A DNA stretch of 64,000 nt, from assembly GCA_905212635.1 (NCBI GenBank), contig CAJMFH010000012.1:5592-69591 (forward strand). The letters are read 5' to 3'. This document shows, one piece after another, positions 1 to 8,907 of this stretch. Origin of the DNA: an uncultured Lachnoclostridium sp. (GTDB lineage Bacteria > Bacillota > Clostridia > Lachnospirales > Lachnospiraceae). Positions within the stretch are counted from its first letter, which is position 1. Each line of letters opens with the position of its first letter. The notes below the pieces were generated by a model. That model was not told where the DNA came from, ran no database searches, and was given only the letters and a program-made list of their open reading frames with translations. Made by a program: the position numbers and the translations under genes.

Positions 1-70
1 ACCGTAATTTTTCTCCCTCAAAAACACCAAACGTCAAATTGGTATTTCCGATATCTATCGTTAATAACAT
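1..70 (-). CDS. coaX: Type III pantothenate kinase, N-terminal fragment (cut by window edge)
   Basis: The ATG lies at 70 on the minus strand and the reading frame runs off the window start after about 23 codons. The fragment begins MLLTIDIGNTNLTFGVFEG, which matches the phosphate-binding N-terminus of type III pantothenate kinases (an Asp followed by the GNTN motif of the ASKHA fold). These enzymes phosphorylate pantothenate in the first step of coenzyme A synthesis in the cytoplasm. It lies 12 bases downstream of a small conserved gene and is probably the last visible member of the same operon. Identification rests on the start motif alone. Confidence 0.8.
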   Translation of the reverse strand, partial: MLLTIDIGNTNLTFGVFEGEKLR

Positions 71-82
71 CTCTTTTTCCTC

Positions 83-409
83 TTATTCTTCTTTACCGGC
101 AAAAAATGCGCGATAATATTCTTCTAAACTTGAAAATAATTCTTCGTGTTCCTGACGCATCTGTTTGATCTTCAGATAACTTCCGATCTCATCGTAAAAG
201 AAATCATTTTCTTTAGCGGTTGTAGACATATACAAGGAACCGTCTTCTTCAAATTCCATCGTAAATACACCGCCGACATCTGCCGTCAGCATTACACTCA
301 GTATTTTCAATTCTTCTTTAATCCCTTCCGGCAGAGATTCGTACCGGGGATTCAGATAAAACTTCTGTTCATATGCACTGCATGCACATAAAACCTGTTT
401 CTCATCCAT
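83..409 (-). CDS. Small conserved protein, DUF6145-like
   Basis: A 108-residue soluble protein without signal peptide or membrane segment. It starts MDEKQVLCACSAYEQKFY and has a central acidic stretch (GGVFTMEFEEDGSLY) and a helical, charged C-terminus. I recall similar proteins annotated as DUF6145 in Lachnospiraceae, but that name is from memory. No catalytic motif is visible. Its ATG at 409 is 3 bases after the citrate synthase stop, so the two are almost certainly co-transcribed and perhaps translationally coupled. Function is unknown; the position between gltA and coaX does not define a role. Confidence 0.75.
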   Translation of the reverse strand: MDEKQVLCACSAYEQKFYLNPRYESLPEGIKEELKILSVMLTADVGGVFTMEFEEDGSLYMSTTAKENDFFYDEIGSYLKIKQMRQEHEELFSSLEEYYRAFFAGKEE

Positions 410-412
410 GGG

Positions 413-1786
413 TTATTTCCTTTCACTCATTGGTACATAAGGTTTATGCGGACAAACAGCTTTGTAAGCCGGGCGGATAATTTTACCGGCATTTACAAGT
501 TCTTCCAGTCGATGTGCACTCCAGCCCGCGATTCTTCCGATGGCAAAGATTGGCGTATATAATTCAATCGGAAGCCCCAGCATACTGTACACAAGACCAC
601 TGTAGAAGTCGATGTTGGCGCTGACACCTTTATAAATATGGCGTTCTGCCGCGATTACTTCCGGCGCAAGTTTTTCCACTTTTTCATATAACGCATACTC
701 TTTGAGCATATTTTTTTCTTCCGATAACTTCTTTACAAATTTACGGAACGTCTTAGCACGAGGATCCGAGATCGAGTATACCGCATGACCCATTCCATAG
801 ATCAGACCGGAACGGTCAAACGCTTGTTTATTCAGCAATGCCGTCAGATACGTTTTAATCTCTTCGTCGTCTTCCCAGTCATGTACATTTTTCTTCATAT
901 CTTCAAACATCAAGGATACCTTTTTATTGGCGCCTCCATGCCGTGGTCCCTTCAGGGAACCAAGTGCCGCCGAGATAGCTGCATACGTATCGGTTCCGGA
1001 CGACGTTACGACATGATCGGTAAAAGTCGAGTTATTACCACCACCATGCTCTGCATGAAGAACCAGTGCAATATCCAGAATCTTTGCTTCCAGCGGAGTA
1101 AACTGGCTGTCCGGACGGAGCATATGCAGGATATTTTCCGCCGTCGAATATTCTTCTTTTGGCGGATGCAGGAAAAAGCTGCTGCCTTCATGGAAATAAT
1201 TGGCAGCCTGATATCCATACACCGCAAACATCGGCAAAAGTGCAACCAGTTCCAGACACTGGCGGAGTACATTTTCTGTCGTCGTATCATCGGCTTTTGT
1301 ATCATAAGAATACAGCGTAAGCACACTCCGTCCAAGCGTATTCATCAAATCGGAGCTCGGTGCTTTCATAATGATATCGCGGACAAAACTCGATGGCAGA
1401 CTCTTACGGTATTCGGCAAGAATATCCTTCAGATCTTCCAGCTGACTCTCTGTCGGCAGTTCGCCAAAGAGCAGAAGATATACCACTTCTTCATATCCAA
1501 AACGCTTTTCATGTAAAAATCCATCGACAATCTCTTCGATATCAATTCCCTGATAATACAATTTTCCTTCACACGGAACCATATCATGGTCAATCACCGT
1601 GTAGGAACGGATCTCGGAAATCTCCGTCAATCCGGTAAGTACACCCTGACCATTTAAGTCACGTAATCCACGTTTTACTTCATATTTATCAAATAAAGTA
1701 GAGTCAATCGTACTGCTGGCTTCGCATACGTCCGCCATTTTCTGTAACCACTCGTGTTTATATTCCAAATCAAGATTTTTATTCAT
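413..1786 (-). CDS. gltA: Citrate synthase (Si type)
   Basis: A 457-residue protein of the citrate synthase family, which condenses oxaloacetate with acetyl-CoA to form citrate. The three catalytic residues can be placed by alignment to the known enzyme: His283 in PRHGGANKK, His334 in GMGHAVYS and Asp392 in DFYSG. The HAEHGGGNNS motif at about 244-253 is also conserved. Length is a little above the usual 370-430 residues because of an N-terminal extension of about 40 residues. It belongs to the Si-citrate synthase superfamily rather than the Re-type found in some clostridia. It follows argF by 34 bases and precedes a DUF6145-like gene by 3 bases, so it probably sits in an argF-gltA operon. 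Citrate synthase feeding 2-oxoglutarate and glutamate synthesis would fit an arginine-pathway neighbour. Confidence 0.95.
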   Translation of the reverse strand: MNKNLDLEYKHEWLQKMADVCEASSTIDSTLFDKYEVKRGLRDLNGQGVLTGLTEISEIRSYTVIDHDMVPCEGKLYYQGIDIEEIVDGFLHEKRFGYEEVVYLLLFGELPTESQLEDLKDILAEYRKSLPSSFVRDIIMKAPSSDLMNTLGRSVLTLYSYDTKADDTTTENVLRQCLELVALLPMFAVYGYQAANYFHEGSSFFLHPPKEEYSTAENILHMLRPDSQFTPLEAKILDIALVLHAEHGGGNNSTFTDHVVTSSGTDTYAAISAALGSLKGPRHGGANKKVSLMFEDMKKNVHDWEDDEEIKTYLTALLNKQAFDRSGLIYGMGHAVYSISDPRAKTFRKFVKKLSEEKNMLKEYALYEKVEKLAPEVIAAERHIYKGVSANIDFYSGLVYSMLGLPIELYTPIFAIGRIAGWSAHRLEELVNAGKIIRPAYKAVCPHKPYVPMSERK

Positions 1787-1820
1787 ATTGGCCCTCCTTA
1801 ACTGTCTGATTTTTATTTTT

Positions 1821-2807
1821 TTATAATGTGGCAGCCATCACTGCTTTGATCGTATGCATACGGTTTTCTGCTTCTTCAAATACTACGTCCGCATACGCCT
1901 TAAACACTTCGTCTGTCACTTCCATTTCGGTCAAACCGTATTTTTCATAAATCTGTTTTCCAATTTTTGTCTTAAGGTCATGGAATGCCGGCAGGCAGTG
2001 CATAAAGATTGCCGTATCCTTGGCATTGTCCATCGCCTTCTTATTTACCTGGTATGGCGACAAAGCTTTGATACGCTCTTCCCAGACTTCTTCCGGTTCT
2101 CCCATGGAAACCCAGACATCCGTATACAAAACATCGGCATCTTTCGTACCTTCTTCCACACTTTCCGTCAACGTAATGGAACCGCCGGATGCCTTGGCAT
2201 ATTCCTCGCATTGTGCGACCAGCTCAGCATTTGGAAAATATTCTTTTGGCGCACAGGCAGTAAAATGCATTCCCATCTTTGTGCAGGCGATCATCAGAGA
2301 ATTTCCCATATTGTAACGGGCATCTCCCATATAAACAAGTTTAACGCCTTCTAATTTACCAAATTTTTCCTGTATCGTCAAGAGATCGGCGAGCATCTGT
2401 GTCGGATGATACTCATTGGTAAGTCCGTTCCAAACCGGTACGCCGGCATATTGTGCCAGTTCTTCCACAATTTCCTGTCCGAATCCACGGTATTCAATTC
2501 CGTCAAACATTCTTCCTAACACTCTTGCGGTATCGGCGATGCTTTCTTTCTTGCCGATCTGAGATCCCTGTGGATCCAGATATGTAACGCCCATCCCCAG
2601 ATCATGGGCTGCAACTTCAAAAGAACAGCGCGTTCTTGTACTTGTTTTTTCAAAGATCAGAGCAATATTTTTCCCTTCGTGCATCCGATGGCTGATCCCA
2701 TTTCTCTTTTTTTCTTTCAACTCTTTTGATAATTGTAAAAAATATGCAATTTCTTCCGGTGAAAAATCTTTTAATGTCAAAAAATTACGTCCTTTTAAAT
2801 CCATCAT
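1821..2807 (-). CDS. argF: Ornithine carbamoyltransferase
   Basis: A 328-residue transcarbamylase that makes citrulline from ornithine and carbamoyl phosphate in arginine synthesis, or runs in reverse in the arginine deiminase pathway. The carbamoyl-phosphate motif STRTR (about residues 55-59), HPTQ (about 133-136) and the ornithine-loop motif HCLPAF (about 268-273) are all present. Two adjacent ATG codons (2807 and 2804) follow a GAAAAGAGG site and either could be used. No arcA or arcC is seen nearby, so a biosynthetic role is slightly favoured. The gene follows a probable terminator of the SPFH gene and is 34 bases upstream of gltA. No ARG box was recognised in the upstream sequence. Confidence 0.95.
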   Translation of the reverse strand: MMDLKGRNFLTLKDFSPEEIAYFLQLSKELKEKKRNGISHRMHEGKNIALIFEKTSTRTRCSFEVAAHDLGMGVTYLDPQGSQIGKKESIADTARVLGRMFDGIEYRGFGQEIVEELAQYAGVPVWNGLTNEYHPTQMLADLLTIQEKFGKLEGVKLVYMGDARYNMGNSLMIACTKMGMHFTACAPKEYFPNAELVAQCEEYAKASGGSITLTESVEEGTKDADVLYTDVWVSMGEPEEVWEERIKALSPYQVNKKAMDNAKDTAIFMHCLPAFHDLKTKIGKQIYEKYGLTEMEVTDEVFKAYADVVFEEAENRMHTIKAVMAATL

Positions 2808-2855
2808 TAACCTCTTTTCCGCAGTACGCTCTGTCTGCTGTTTTTAAGAATAAAG

Positions 2856-2900
2856 AGGGGGGTTCTCTCCCGGCGCAGACCGGTGGTAAAGAATCCCCTT
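2856..2900 (-). terminator. Probable terminator after the SPFH gene
   Basis: On the minus strand, GGGGATTCT (2890-2898) can pair with AGAACCCC (2859-2866) across a GC-rich loop, with one bulge. A T-rich stretch follows. It sits 8 bases after the SPFH stop codon and before argF. Confidence 0.45.
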
Positions 2901-2907
2901 CTCCTGT

Positions 2908-3864
2908 TTATTCGGTTTCTTTTACACTTTCCACAACGGCTTTCGCAAGTCCGGCTACCCCTTGAATTTCGGAAGGGATAATAATCTTCGTTGCTTTTCC
3001 ATCCGCTGCCTTTTCAAATGCTTCCAGACTCTTTATCGTCAGTACCGCTTTCGACGGATCTGCTTCATTGAGGAAACGAATTCCCTCTGCCGTCGCTCTC
3101 TGTACCGCTTCGATTGCCTGTGCACGACCTTCCGCTTCACGGATCGTCGCTTCTTTCTTCGCTTCCGCACGAAGGATTGCAGCTTCTTTTTCTGCCTCTG
3201 CTTCGAGGATTGCAGATTCTTTCTTTCCTTCTGCTACCAGTACGGTGGATTTTTTCTCACCTTCTGCACGAAGGATCGACTCACGTCGTTCACGCTCTGC
3301 CTTCATCTGTTTTTCCATCGAATCCTGTATCTCACGCGGTGGAATGATATTTTTCAATTCCACACGGTTTACTTTGATTCCCCACGGGTCGGTCGCAATA
3401 TCAAGATTGGATCGCATATGGGTATTGATCGTCTCTCTTGACGTAAGTGTCTGGTCGAGTTCGAGATCACCGATAATATTACGAAGTGTCGTCGCCGTCA
3501 GATTCTCAATCGCCATAATCGGATTTTCCACTCCGTACGTAAACAGTTTCGGATCCGTGATCTGGAAAAATACAACCGTATCAATCTGCATTGTAACATT
3601 ATCCTTTGTAATTACGGGCTGTGGTGGGAAATCCATCACCTGCTCTTTTAAATTTACCCGTCTTACCACACGATCCAAAAACGGAACTTTAAAATGTATT
3701 CCTACAGACCATGTTCCAATATAAGCTCCAAGTCTTTCAATAATATACGCATTGGCCTGTGGAACGATTTTGATGCAGGATGCCAGTATAATAAGCACCA
3801 GTACAACAATGATCACACCAACTACAAGTCCTCCGCTGATTCCTGTACCATCCATGTTTTTCAC
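2908..3864 (-). CDS. SPFH/Band 7 membrane protein (stomatin-like)
   Basis: A 318-residue SPFH protein. One N-terminal membrane helix lies at about residues 12-32, followed by the Band 7 domain (IVPQANAYIIERLG to about residue 190). A long charged coiled coil of repeated EAEKEAAI-type heptads covers about 190-255. Such proteins form membrane-attached oligomeric scaffolds and often work with NfeD proteins on membrane order or protein quality control. The gene follows the nfeD gene by 15 bases and is transcribed with it. The listed start is GTG at 3864; an ATG at 3855 preceded by AAAGGTG is an equally good choice and would remove three residues. Confidence 0.9.
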   Translation of the reverse strand: MKNMDGTGISGGLVVGVIIVVLVLIILASCIKIVPQANAYIIERLGAYIGTWSVGIHFKVPFLDRVVRRVNLKEQVMDFPPQPVITKDNVTMQIDTVVFFQITDPKLFTYGVENPIMAIENLTATTLRNIIGDLELDQTLTSRETINTHMRSNLDIATDPWGIKVNRVELKNIIPPREIQDSMEKQMKAERERRESILRAEGEKKSTVLVAEGKKESAILEAEAEKEAAILRAEAKKEATIREAEGRAQAIEAVQRATAEGIRFLNEADPSKAVLTIKSLEAFEKAADGKATKIIIPSEIQGVAGLAKAVVESVKETE

Positions 3865-3879
3865 CTTTCCTTTCTGTTT

Positions 3880-4302
3880 TTAATTCGTTTTTACGATCAA
3901 TTTGACACCCTGTACTGCGGTAATCTCTACCTCTGTGTCTTTTTCAATCTTGTCTTTTTCTTCTTCCGCACGCGCGGTCCATTCCATTCCCTGATATCGG
4001 ACTTTTCCGGTTCCAAGCAGATTATCGATCGATTCAATAACAACTGCTTTCTTTCCTATAATCTCATCAATGTTCGTTTTTTCTTTTACGGGATTAAAAA
4101 ACCGCATCGCAATAGGACGAAATACAATCATAGATAAAAATGAGAGAATAACAAACACCGTAAATTGCAGCCAAAAACCGCCGCCAAGTCCGGTCACAAC
4201 TGCCGCACCAAGAGATCCCAAAGCAAACCATACGGTCGTCAGTCCCATGGTGGCTACTTCGATAACAATCATAACTGCCAGAATCACTAACCATATAACC
4301 AT
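3880..4302 (-). CDS. NfeD-family membrane protein (short form)
   Basis: A 140-residue protein with two or three N-terminal hydrophobic segments (about residues 1-25, 27-45 and 48-65) and a soluble C-terminal domain (about 75-140). The C-terminal domain has the strand pattern of an NfeD OB fold (KTNIDEIIGKKAVV, TGKVRYQGMEWTA, EVEITAVQGVKLIV). It lacks the serine-protease part of long NfeD proteins. The start ATG follows a strong AGGAGGTG site. A good promoter lies just upstream, so this gene opens a two-gene nfeD-SPFH operon. Known partnerships of the families suggest the products act together at the membrane. Confidence 0.9.
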   Translation of the reverse strand: MVIWLVILAVMIVIEVATMGLTTVWFALGSLGAAVVTGLGGGFWLQFTVFVILSFLSMIVFRPIAMRFFNPVKEKTNIDEIIGKKAVVIESIDNLLGTGKVRYQGMEWTARAEEEKDKIEKDTEVEITAVQGVKLIVKTN

Positions 4303-4349
4303 TGATTCAGCACCTCCTTTTGGGCATTTTAAAAAACACTACGCTATCT

Positions 4350-4378
4350 ATTTTACTATATTCGGACAAATATTGCAA
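4350..4378 (-). promoter_or_regulatory. Sigma-A type promoter for nfeD-SPFH
   Basis: On the minus strand, TTGCAA (4373-4378) and TAAAAT (4350-4355) are separated by 17 bases. The start codon is 47 bases further on. It lies directly after the stop of the TrmH-type gene. Confidence 0.6.
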
Positions 4379-5158
4379 CTACCGATTGCGATGAATCTCA
4401 TACATGAAAAGTGCCGCACTGACTGCTGCATTGAGAGATTCCAGCTGTCCTTCCATTGGAATCTTAATTTTGTGCGTAGCCGCCTGCTGCGTCTCCGGTC
4501 TTATGCCATTTGCCTCGTTCCCTATAATAACTGCACATTTTCCCTCATAAGTCTCTTCCGTATAAAACCGTGCTCCATCGAGACTCGCCGCATAAACGGA
4601 AAAATGTTCTGCTTTTAACCGTTCCGCTTCTTTTGTCATATTATCCGTAACAAAAAAGGGAAGGCGGAAAATGGCACCCATCGTCGCGCGCACTACTTTT
4701 GGATTAAAAAGATCCACACAGCCGGCAGACATAATAACCGCCGACATTCCGGCTCCTTCTGCCGTCCGAAATATCGTTCCCAGATTTCCCGGATCCTGAA
4801 TATCCTCCAGACAGATCACGGCAGCATCTTTTTGTTCTACAGCAGTAGACTTATCATATTCCGGTATTCTGACGACAGCAAGAACCCCCTGTGGACTTTC
4901 GGTATCCGACATTTCCTGAAACACTTTCGAACTTACATATTCTACGTCTGCTTCTTTCAGTTTATGCGATAATCTGTCAAAATATTCTTCTTTTACATTT
5001 TCTGACAGATATACTTTTTCTGCCCTGTGGTATGCCAGTGCATCTTCGACAAGCCGCACTCCCTCTGCGATAAAAAGTCCCTCTTTTCTCCTGTTTCTGG
5101 CACTCTTTTTCAGTTTCTGTATCTTTTTTATCTGGGGATTTGTACTGCTCTCTATCAT
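4379..5158 (-). CDS. TrmH/SpoU-family RNA 2'-O-methyltransferase
   Basis: A 259-residue SPOUT methyltransferase. The N-terminal substrate-binding domain (about 1-95) begins MIESSTNPQIKKIQKLKK. The three SpoU motifs follow: DIQDPGNLGTIFRTAEGAG (about 118-136), IIGNEANGI (about 206-214) and the knot-forming SLNAAVSAALFMYE near the C-terminus. These enzymes transfer methyl from S-adenosylmethionine to a ribose 2'-OH of rRNA or tRNA; the exact target cannot be read here. Its ATG overlaps the stop codon of the GTPase-nuclease gene (ATGA), so translation is probably coupled. Being coupled to a ribosome-directed GTPase supports an rRNA substrate, as inference. Confidence 0.9.
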   Translation of the reverse strand: MIESSTNPQIKKIQKLKKSARNRRKEGLFIAEGVRLVEDALAYHRAEKVYLSENVKEEYFDRLSHKLKEADVEYVSSKVFQEMSDTESPQGVLAVVRIPEYDKSTAVEQKDAAVICLEDIQDPGNLGTIFRTAEGAGMSAVIMSAGCVDLFNPKVVRATMGAIFRLPFFVTDNMTKEAERLKAEHFSVYAASLDGARFYTEETYEGKCAVIIGNEANGIRPETQQAATHKIKIPMEGQLESLNAAVSAALFMYEIHRNR

Positions 5159-7743
5159 GGCTGTGTCCTCCTCCTCTCAACCTCTTCCGCAATGCGGTCA
5201 TTGACACGCTGTACTTCTTCCTGAAAGGCGCGGGCAGAAATTCTTGTCGCCCCATGCCCAAGTATGATGATCTGCTCCATGCCATCCGACGTCGCAACCC
5301 GCACTCGTTTCTTTTTTGCAATTTCTTTCGTCGTCTTCTCAATATACATATCTGCCGTCTCAGCCTCTTTCGTATAAACGACGCTGATATTGTGGAATTG
5401 TTCTACGCTGCCGGGATTTCCTTTTACTTTGTACGCATCAAATACAAGGATCAGATGACAGCCGCAAAAGCCCTGATAGTTGCACATAATCTCCATCAGT
5501 TTGGCGCGTGCGCCCTCCAGATTTTCAGCGGCAAGCTCTTTTAACTCGTCCCATGCAAAAATGATATTGTACCCGTCCACAAGAAGGTATTCTTCCTCGT
5601 ATACCGGTTTATACTCTTTGGTCTTCGTCTTTCCCGGTTCCGCTTTAATCACTTTCTTTACCGGTGTCTCGACGCGGGTCTTTACCGGACCGAATGTCCG
5701 CTCAAAGATTGCCTGTAACTCTTTTTCTTCGGACATTTTCGAGTTCTTCTTTGACGGTTCTTTCGGCGCTGCTGCCGTATTTTTTGCCGGCTGGCGGTTT
5801 TTTATCGACGTATCAACGTGTACATGTTTTGCCACTTCATTCCATGGCACGACAAACCCGGAACCATGCGAACAAAATACCGAATCTGCTGTATTTTCCA
5901 CATCCGTATCCGGATCATATTTACATTTTTTTACAATTTCATCTTCGTTATGGCACGGTTCATATCCACAGAACGAAAGGGTCATTCTTCCTCTGCCTTT
6001 CGTAAATGCCGCAAATTCCGTACCGTAGCCCGCCATCGACGCGACCGGGCAGGTTCCCTCGATCGCGCTCATTTCGCCGTCATCCGGCTGCTGTCGGAAA
6101 GTTCCATGCATCTTTCCGACATCGCTCATAACACGCCCGATCTGTTCCATCGGCACTTCCATTCGAAATTGGTACATCGGTTCCAGCAGCCGGCTTTTCG
6201 CCTGCCGCAGTCCCTGACGCACCGCACGGTATGTCGCCTGCCGGAAATCTCCTCCTTCGGTATGTTTCAGGTGCGCTCTTCCGGCAATCAACGTAAATTT
6301 GATATCCGTGATTGGCGATCCGGTCAGTACACCGGTAAATTCTTTTTCTCCCAGATGCGTAAGGATCAGCCGCTGCCAGTTCAGATCCAGTTCGTCCTCA
6401 CTGCACTCGGTCACAAATTGAAGTCCGCTGCCCCGTGGAAGCGGTTCCATTTTAAGATGCACTTCCGCATAATGACGCAATGGTTCAAAATGTCCCATTC
6501 CAATGACCGTATCTTCGATTGTTTCCTGATATAAGATCGTCGCACTTCCAAATGCGATGTCCATTCCGTAACGTTCGGCAACCATTCGCTTGATCACTTC
6601 CAGCTGCACTTCTCCCATCGGCTGGATAAAAATCTCCCGTGTCTGTGCCTGCCATGAAAGGTGGAGATTGGGATCCTCTTCTTCCAGCTGCTTTAACTGC
6701 CGCCAGGCAACCGCTTCGTCTGTCCCTTCCGGGAGCAGAATCTGATAGTTGCACACCGGTGCCAGCTGATTGGCACAAAAATCGGCTTCCTGCCCTACCC
6801 CCTGACCGGCATAGGTATCCACGAGTCCCGGAATCGCGCAGATATCTCCGGCTTTCACTTCCTGTTGCAGCGTATATTTTTCCCCGGAATACACGCGGAT
6901 TTCATTCACTTTTCCAATTTCTTCAATCTCATCCCGAAGTTTCAGTTCTCCTCCGGTCAGTTTCATATGCGTAAGACGCTGTCCGGCATCATCCCGTGTA
7001 ATCTTATATACTTTTCCGGCAAATTCTTTTTTATATTCTGGAAATTTGGTAAAATTTTCCAGTCCATTTAAAAACGCCCCAACGCCTTCATTTTGCAGCG
7101 CAGAGCCAAAATAACACGGATACAGCAGTGTCCCGGAAACCAGTCTTCTGACCTCTTTTTGCAGATCAAAGCTTCCCTCTTCAAGATAGGACTCCAGCAA
7201 AGTTTCTTCGCACATTGCCACATTTTCACGCAGCGTTTCTTCCTCTTCGGTAAAATCTACACAATAAGGCGATAATTTCGTCTGCAATTCCTTTAACACG
7301 GCAGCTTTATCCGCTCCCGGAAGATCCATTTTATTGACAAATAAAAACGTTGGAATCCGGTACTTCTGCAAAAGTTTCCAAACCGTCTCCGTATGCCCCT
7401 GTACACCGTCTGTTCCGCTTATGATCAACACCGCATAATCGATGACCTGAAGCGTCCGCTCCATCTCCGAAGAGAAGTCCACGTGTCCTGGTGTGTCTAA
7501 CAATGTAACGTCCATATTTCCATACGAAAAGCACGCCTGCTTGGAAAATATCGTAATTCCCCGTTCTCTTTCCAAAGGCGAAGTATCTAAAAAAGCATCT
7601 TTGTGATCTACGCGCCCTCTTGTCCGGATTACGCCGCTTTCATATAATAAAGCTTCCGATAATGTCGTTTTTCCGGCATCTACGTGAGCCAAAAGCGCGG
7701 CACATATTTGTTTTTTCTGTTGTTTTTCTGATGTAGTATTCAA
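5155..7743 (-). CDS. TetM/EF-G-like ribosomal GTPase fused to a Rae1-like NYN nuclease domain
   Basis: An 862-residue two-part protein. Residues 1 to about 640 resemble ribosome-protection GTPases (TetM/TetO) and EF-G. P-loop HVDAGKTT is at 20-27, DTPGH at 83-87 and NKMD at 137-140, and EF-G-like domains II-V follow. A charged Lys/Pro/Glu linker (about 640-716) joins residues 717-862, which match the YacP/Rae1 NYN nuclease family: VDGYN (Asp723), VFDAY (Asp769), ETAD (Asp798) and ATSD (Asp820) supply the acidic cluster, and RISARAF is the family's conserved end. Rae1 in Bacillus subtilis cleaves mRNA in the ribosomal A site. Fusion to a GTPase that also binds near the A site suggests a translation factor that delivers a nuclease to stalled ribosomes; this is inference. 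Plain tetracycline resistance is an alternative for the GTPase part. It is 15 bases downstream of an AI-2E permease gene. Confidence 0.88.
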   Translation of the reverse strand: MNTTSEKQQKKQICAALLAHVDAGKTTLSEALLYESGVIRTRGRVDHKDAFLDTSPLERERGITIFSKQACFSYGNMDVTLLDTPGHVDFSSEMERTLQVIDYAVLIISGTDGVQGHTETVWKLLQKYRIPTFLFVNKMDLPGADKAAVLKELQTKLSPYCVDFTEEEETLRENVAMCEETLLESYLEEGSFDLQKEVRRLVSGTLLYPCYFGSALQNEGVGAFLNGLENFTKFPEYKKEFAGKVYKITRDDAGQRLTHMKLTGGELKLRDEIEEIGKVNEIRVYSGEKYTLQQEVKAGDICAIPGLVDTYAGQGVGQEADFCANQLAPVCNYQILLPEGTDEAVAWRQLKQLEEEDPNLHLSWQAQTREIFIQPMGEVQLEVIKRMVAERYGMDIAFGSATILYQETIEDTVIGMGHFEPLRHYAEVHLKMEPLPRGSGLQFVTECSEDELDLNWQRLILTHLGEKEFTGVLTGSPITDIKFTLIAGRAHLKHTEGGDFRQATYRAVRQGLRQAKSRLLEPMYQFRMEVPMEQIGRVMSDVGKMHGTFRQQPDDGEMSAIEGTCPVASMAGYGTEFAAFTKGRGRMTLSFCGYEPCHNEDEIVKKCKYDPDTDVENTADSVFCSHGSGFVVPWNEVAKHVHVDTSIKNRQPAKNTAAAPKEPSKKNSKMSEEKELQAIFERTFGPVKTRVETPVKKVIKAEPGKTKTKEYKPVYEEEYLLVDGYNIIFAWDELKELAAENLEGARAKLMEIMCNYQGFCGCHLILVFDAYKVKGNPGSVEQFHNISVVYTKEAETADMYIEKTTKEIAKKKRVRVATSDGMEQIIILGHGATRISARAFQEEVQRVNDRIAEEVERRRTQP

Positions 7744-7758
7744 ATGATGATGCCCCTT

Positions 7759-8889
7759 TCACTCTTTCGCTGCGTTTCTCTTTTTCACATCATTCCGCAG
7801 TAATTTATATGCCGTCGCAGTCAGGGGAACAAATAAAAGCATTCCTCCGATCCCCATTACACTTCCTCCAATGGTTACTGCTGCCAGCACCCAGATTCCC
7901 GGCAGTCCGATAGAGGCTCCAACCACACGTGGGTAAATAAACTGTCCTTCCAATTGTTGTAAAATAATAAGGAAAATGACAAATATAACGGCTTTCATCG
8001 GCGAAACCGTCGCAATCATCAAAAAACCGATACTGCCTCCGATGTATGCCCCCGCGATCGGAATCAATGCGGTAAACCCGATCAGTGCCCCGGTCATGCC
8101 ACTGTAAGGAAGCCGCAGGATTGCCATACCGATGGCACACAGGCTTCCTAAGATCACTGCTTCCACACACTGTCCCACGATAAAACTGCGAAAACACTCA
8201 TGAAGAGTGTGTATAACATAATTCACTTTGTGGTATATAGAATCCTTCAAATAGGTCTTTGCCACCTTTTTAACCTGTGGGACAAGACGGTCTTTTCCCG
8301 TCAGAAGATAGAGAGAAAAGATGATGCTCATAATAATGGTAAATGCCGTTGAAAACGTAGCTGCAATGACGTTTTTTACGACACCAAAAGCACCTCCAAT
8401 TCCACCAGCCGCCCAGTTTGCAACTTTGGTCACAATTTCTTTCCAGTCAAACTGTCCGGTCTTGGTTACACTTCCCAGTTCATTCCACAGTCTCGTCATC
8501 TCATCATTGCCGCGGAGTTCCACGGACACACTCTGCATCAATGGCGGAATCTTATCAATCAGAAGTTTTACACAATCGATCAATTCCGGTACGACAAGTC
8601 CGATGATCAATGCAATGATTGCAAGTAAACTCAGATAGGAAAGCAGGACACAGACTCCCGTCCGTGTCTTCTTTATCAGTTTCTTTTTGGATTTTGGAAA
8701 ATAATGTCTTTCATAAAAGCTCATCAAAATATTGACGGCATACGCAATTACAAGTCCTGTAAATAACGGTGCTGCCGCATGAAATGCAATTCCGAGTGCC
8801 GCTGCGATCACGGACCAGTAGTGAATTGCCAAAAAGAGCACCGCCACCGTAACTCCTGCACGAAAACAAGTTTCCCAGCTTAATTTCAT
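7759..8889 (-). CDS. AI-2E family transporter (first copy)
   Basis: A 376-residue polytopic membrane protein of the AI-2E/YdgH-like permease family. Hydrophobic segments occur near residues 12-50, 70-95, 150-180, 210-255, 260-300 and 310-350. Family hallmarks are the paired central helices (LGSLCAIGMAILRLPYSGMTGALIGF) split by a short polar loop and the motif PIAGAYIGG. Members export autoinducer-2 or exchange sodium and protons; the substrate is not predictable. It starts 18 bases after the PAS/receiver gene and is followed 15 bases later by the GTPase-nuclease gene. A second, divergent family member lies at 28122-29321. Confidence 0.88.
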   Translation of the reverse strand: MKLSWETCFRAGVTVAVLFLAIHYWSVIAAALGIAFHAAAPLFTGLVIAYAVNILMSFYERHYFPKSKKKLIKKTRTGVCVLLSYLSLLAIIALIIGLVVPELIDCVKLLIDKIPPLMQSVSVELRGNDEMTRLWNELGSVTKTGQFDWKEIVTKVANWAAGGIGGAFGVVKNVIAATFSTAFTIIMSIIFSLYLLTGKDRLVPQVKKVAKTYLKDSIYHKVNYVIHTLHECFRSFIVGQCVEAVILGSLCAIGMAILRLPYSGMTGALIGFTALIPIAGAYIGGSIGFLMIATVSPMKAVIFVIFLIILQQLEGQFIYPRVVGASIGLPGIWVLAAVTIGGSVMGIGGMLLFVPLTATAYKLLRNDVKKRNAAKE

Positions 8890-8907
8890 AACGTCTCACT
8901 GTCCTTT

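Noticed and set aside
3068..3724. 218-residue plus-strand frame opposite the SPFH gene
   Set aside because: It is the complement of the repetitive coiled-coil codons, without homology or a ribosome site.
5155..7743. Simple annotation as acquired tetracycline resistance (tetM)
   Set aside because: The nuclease fusion, chromosomal housekeeping context and lack of mobile-element traces argue for a native translation factor.
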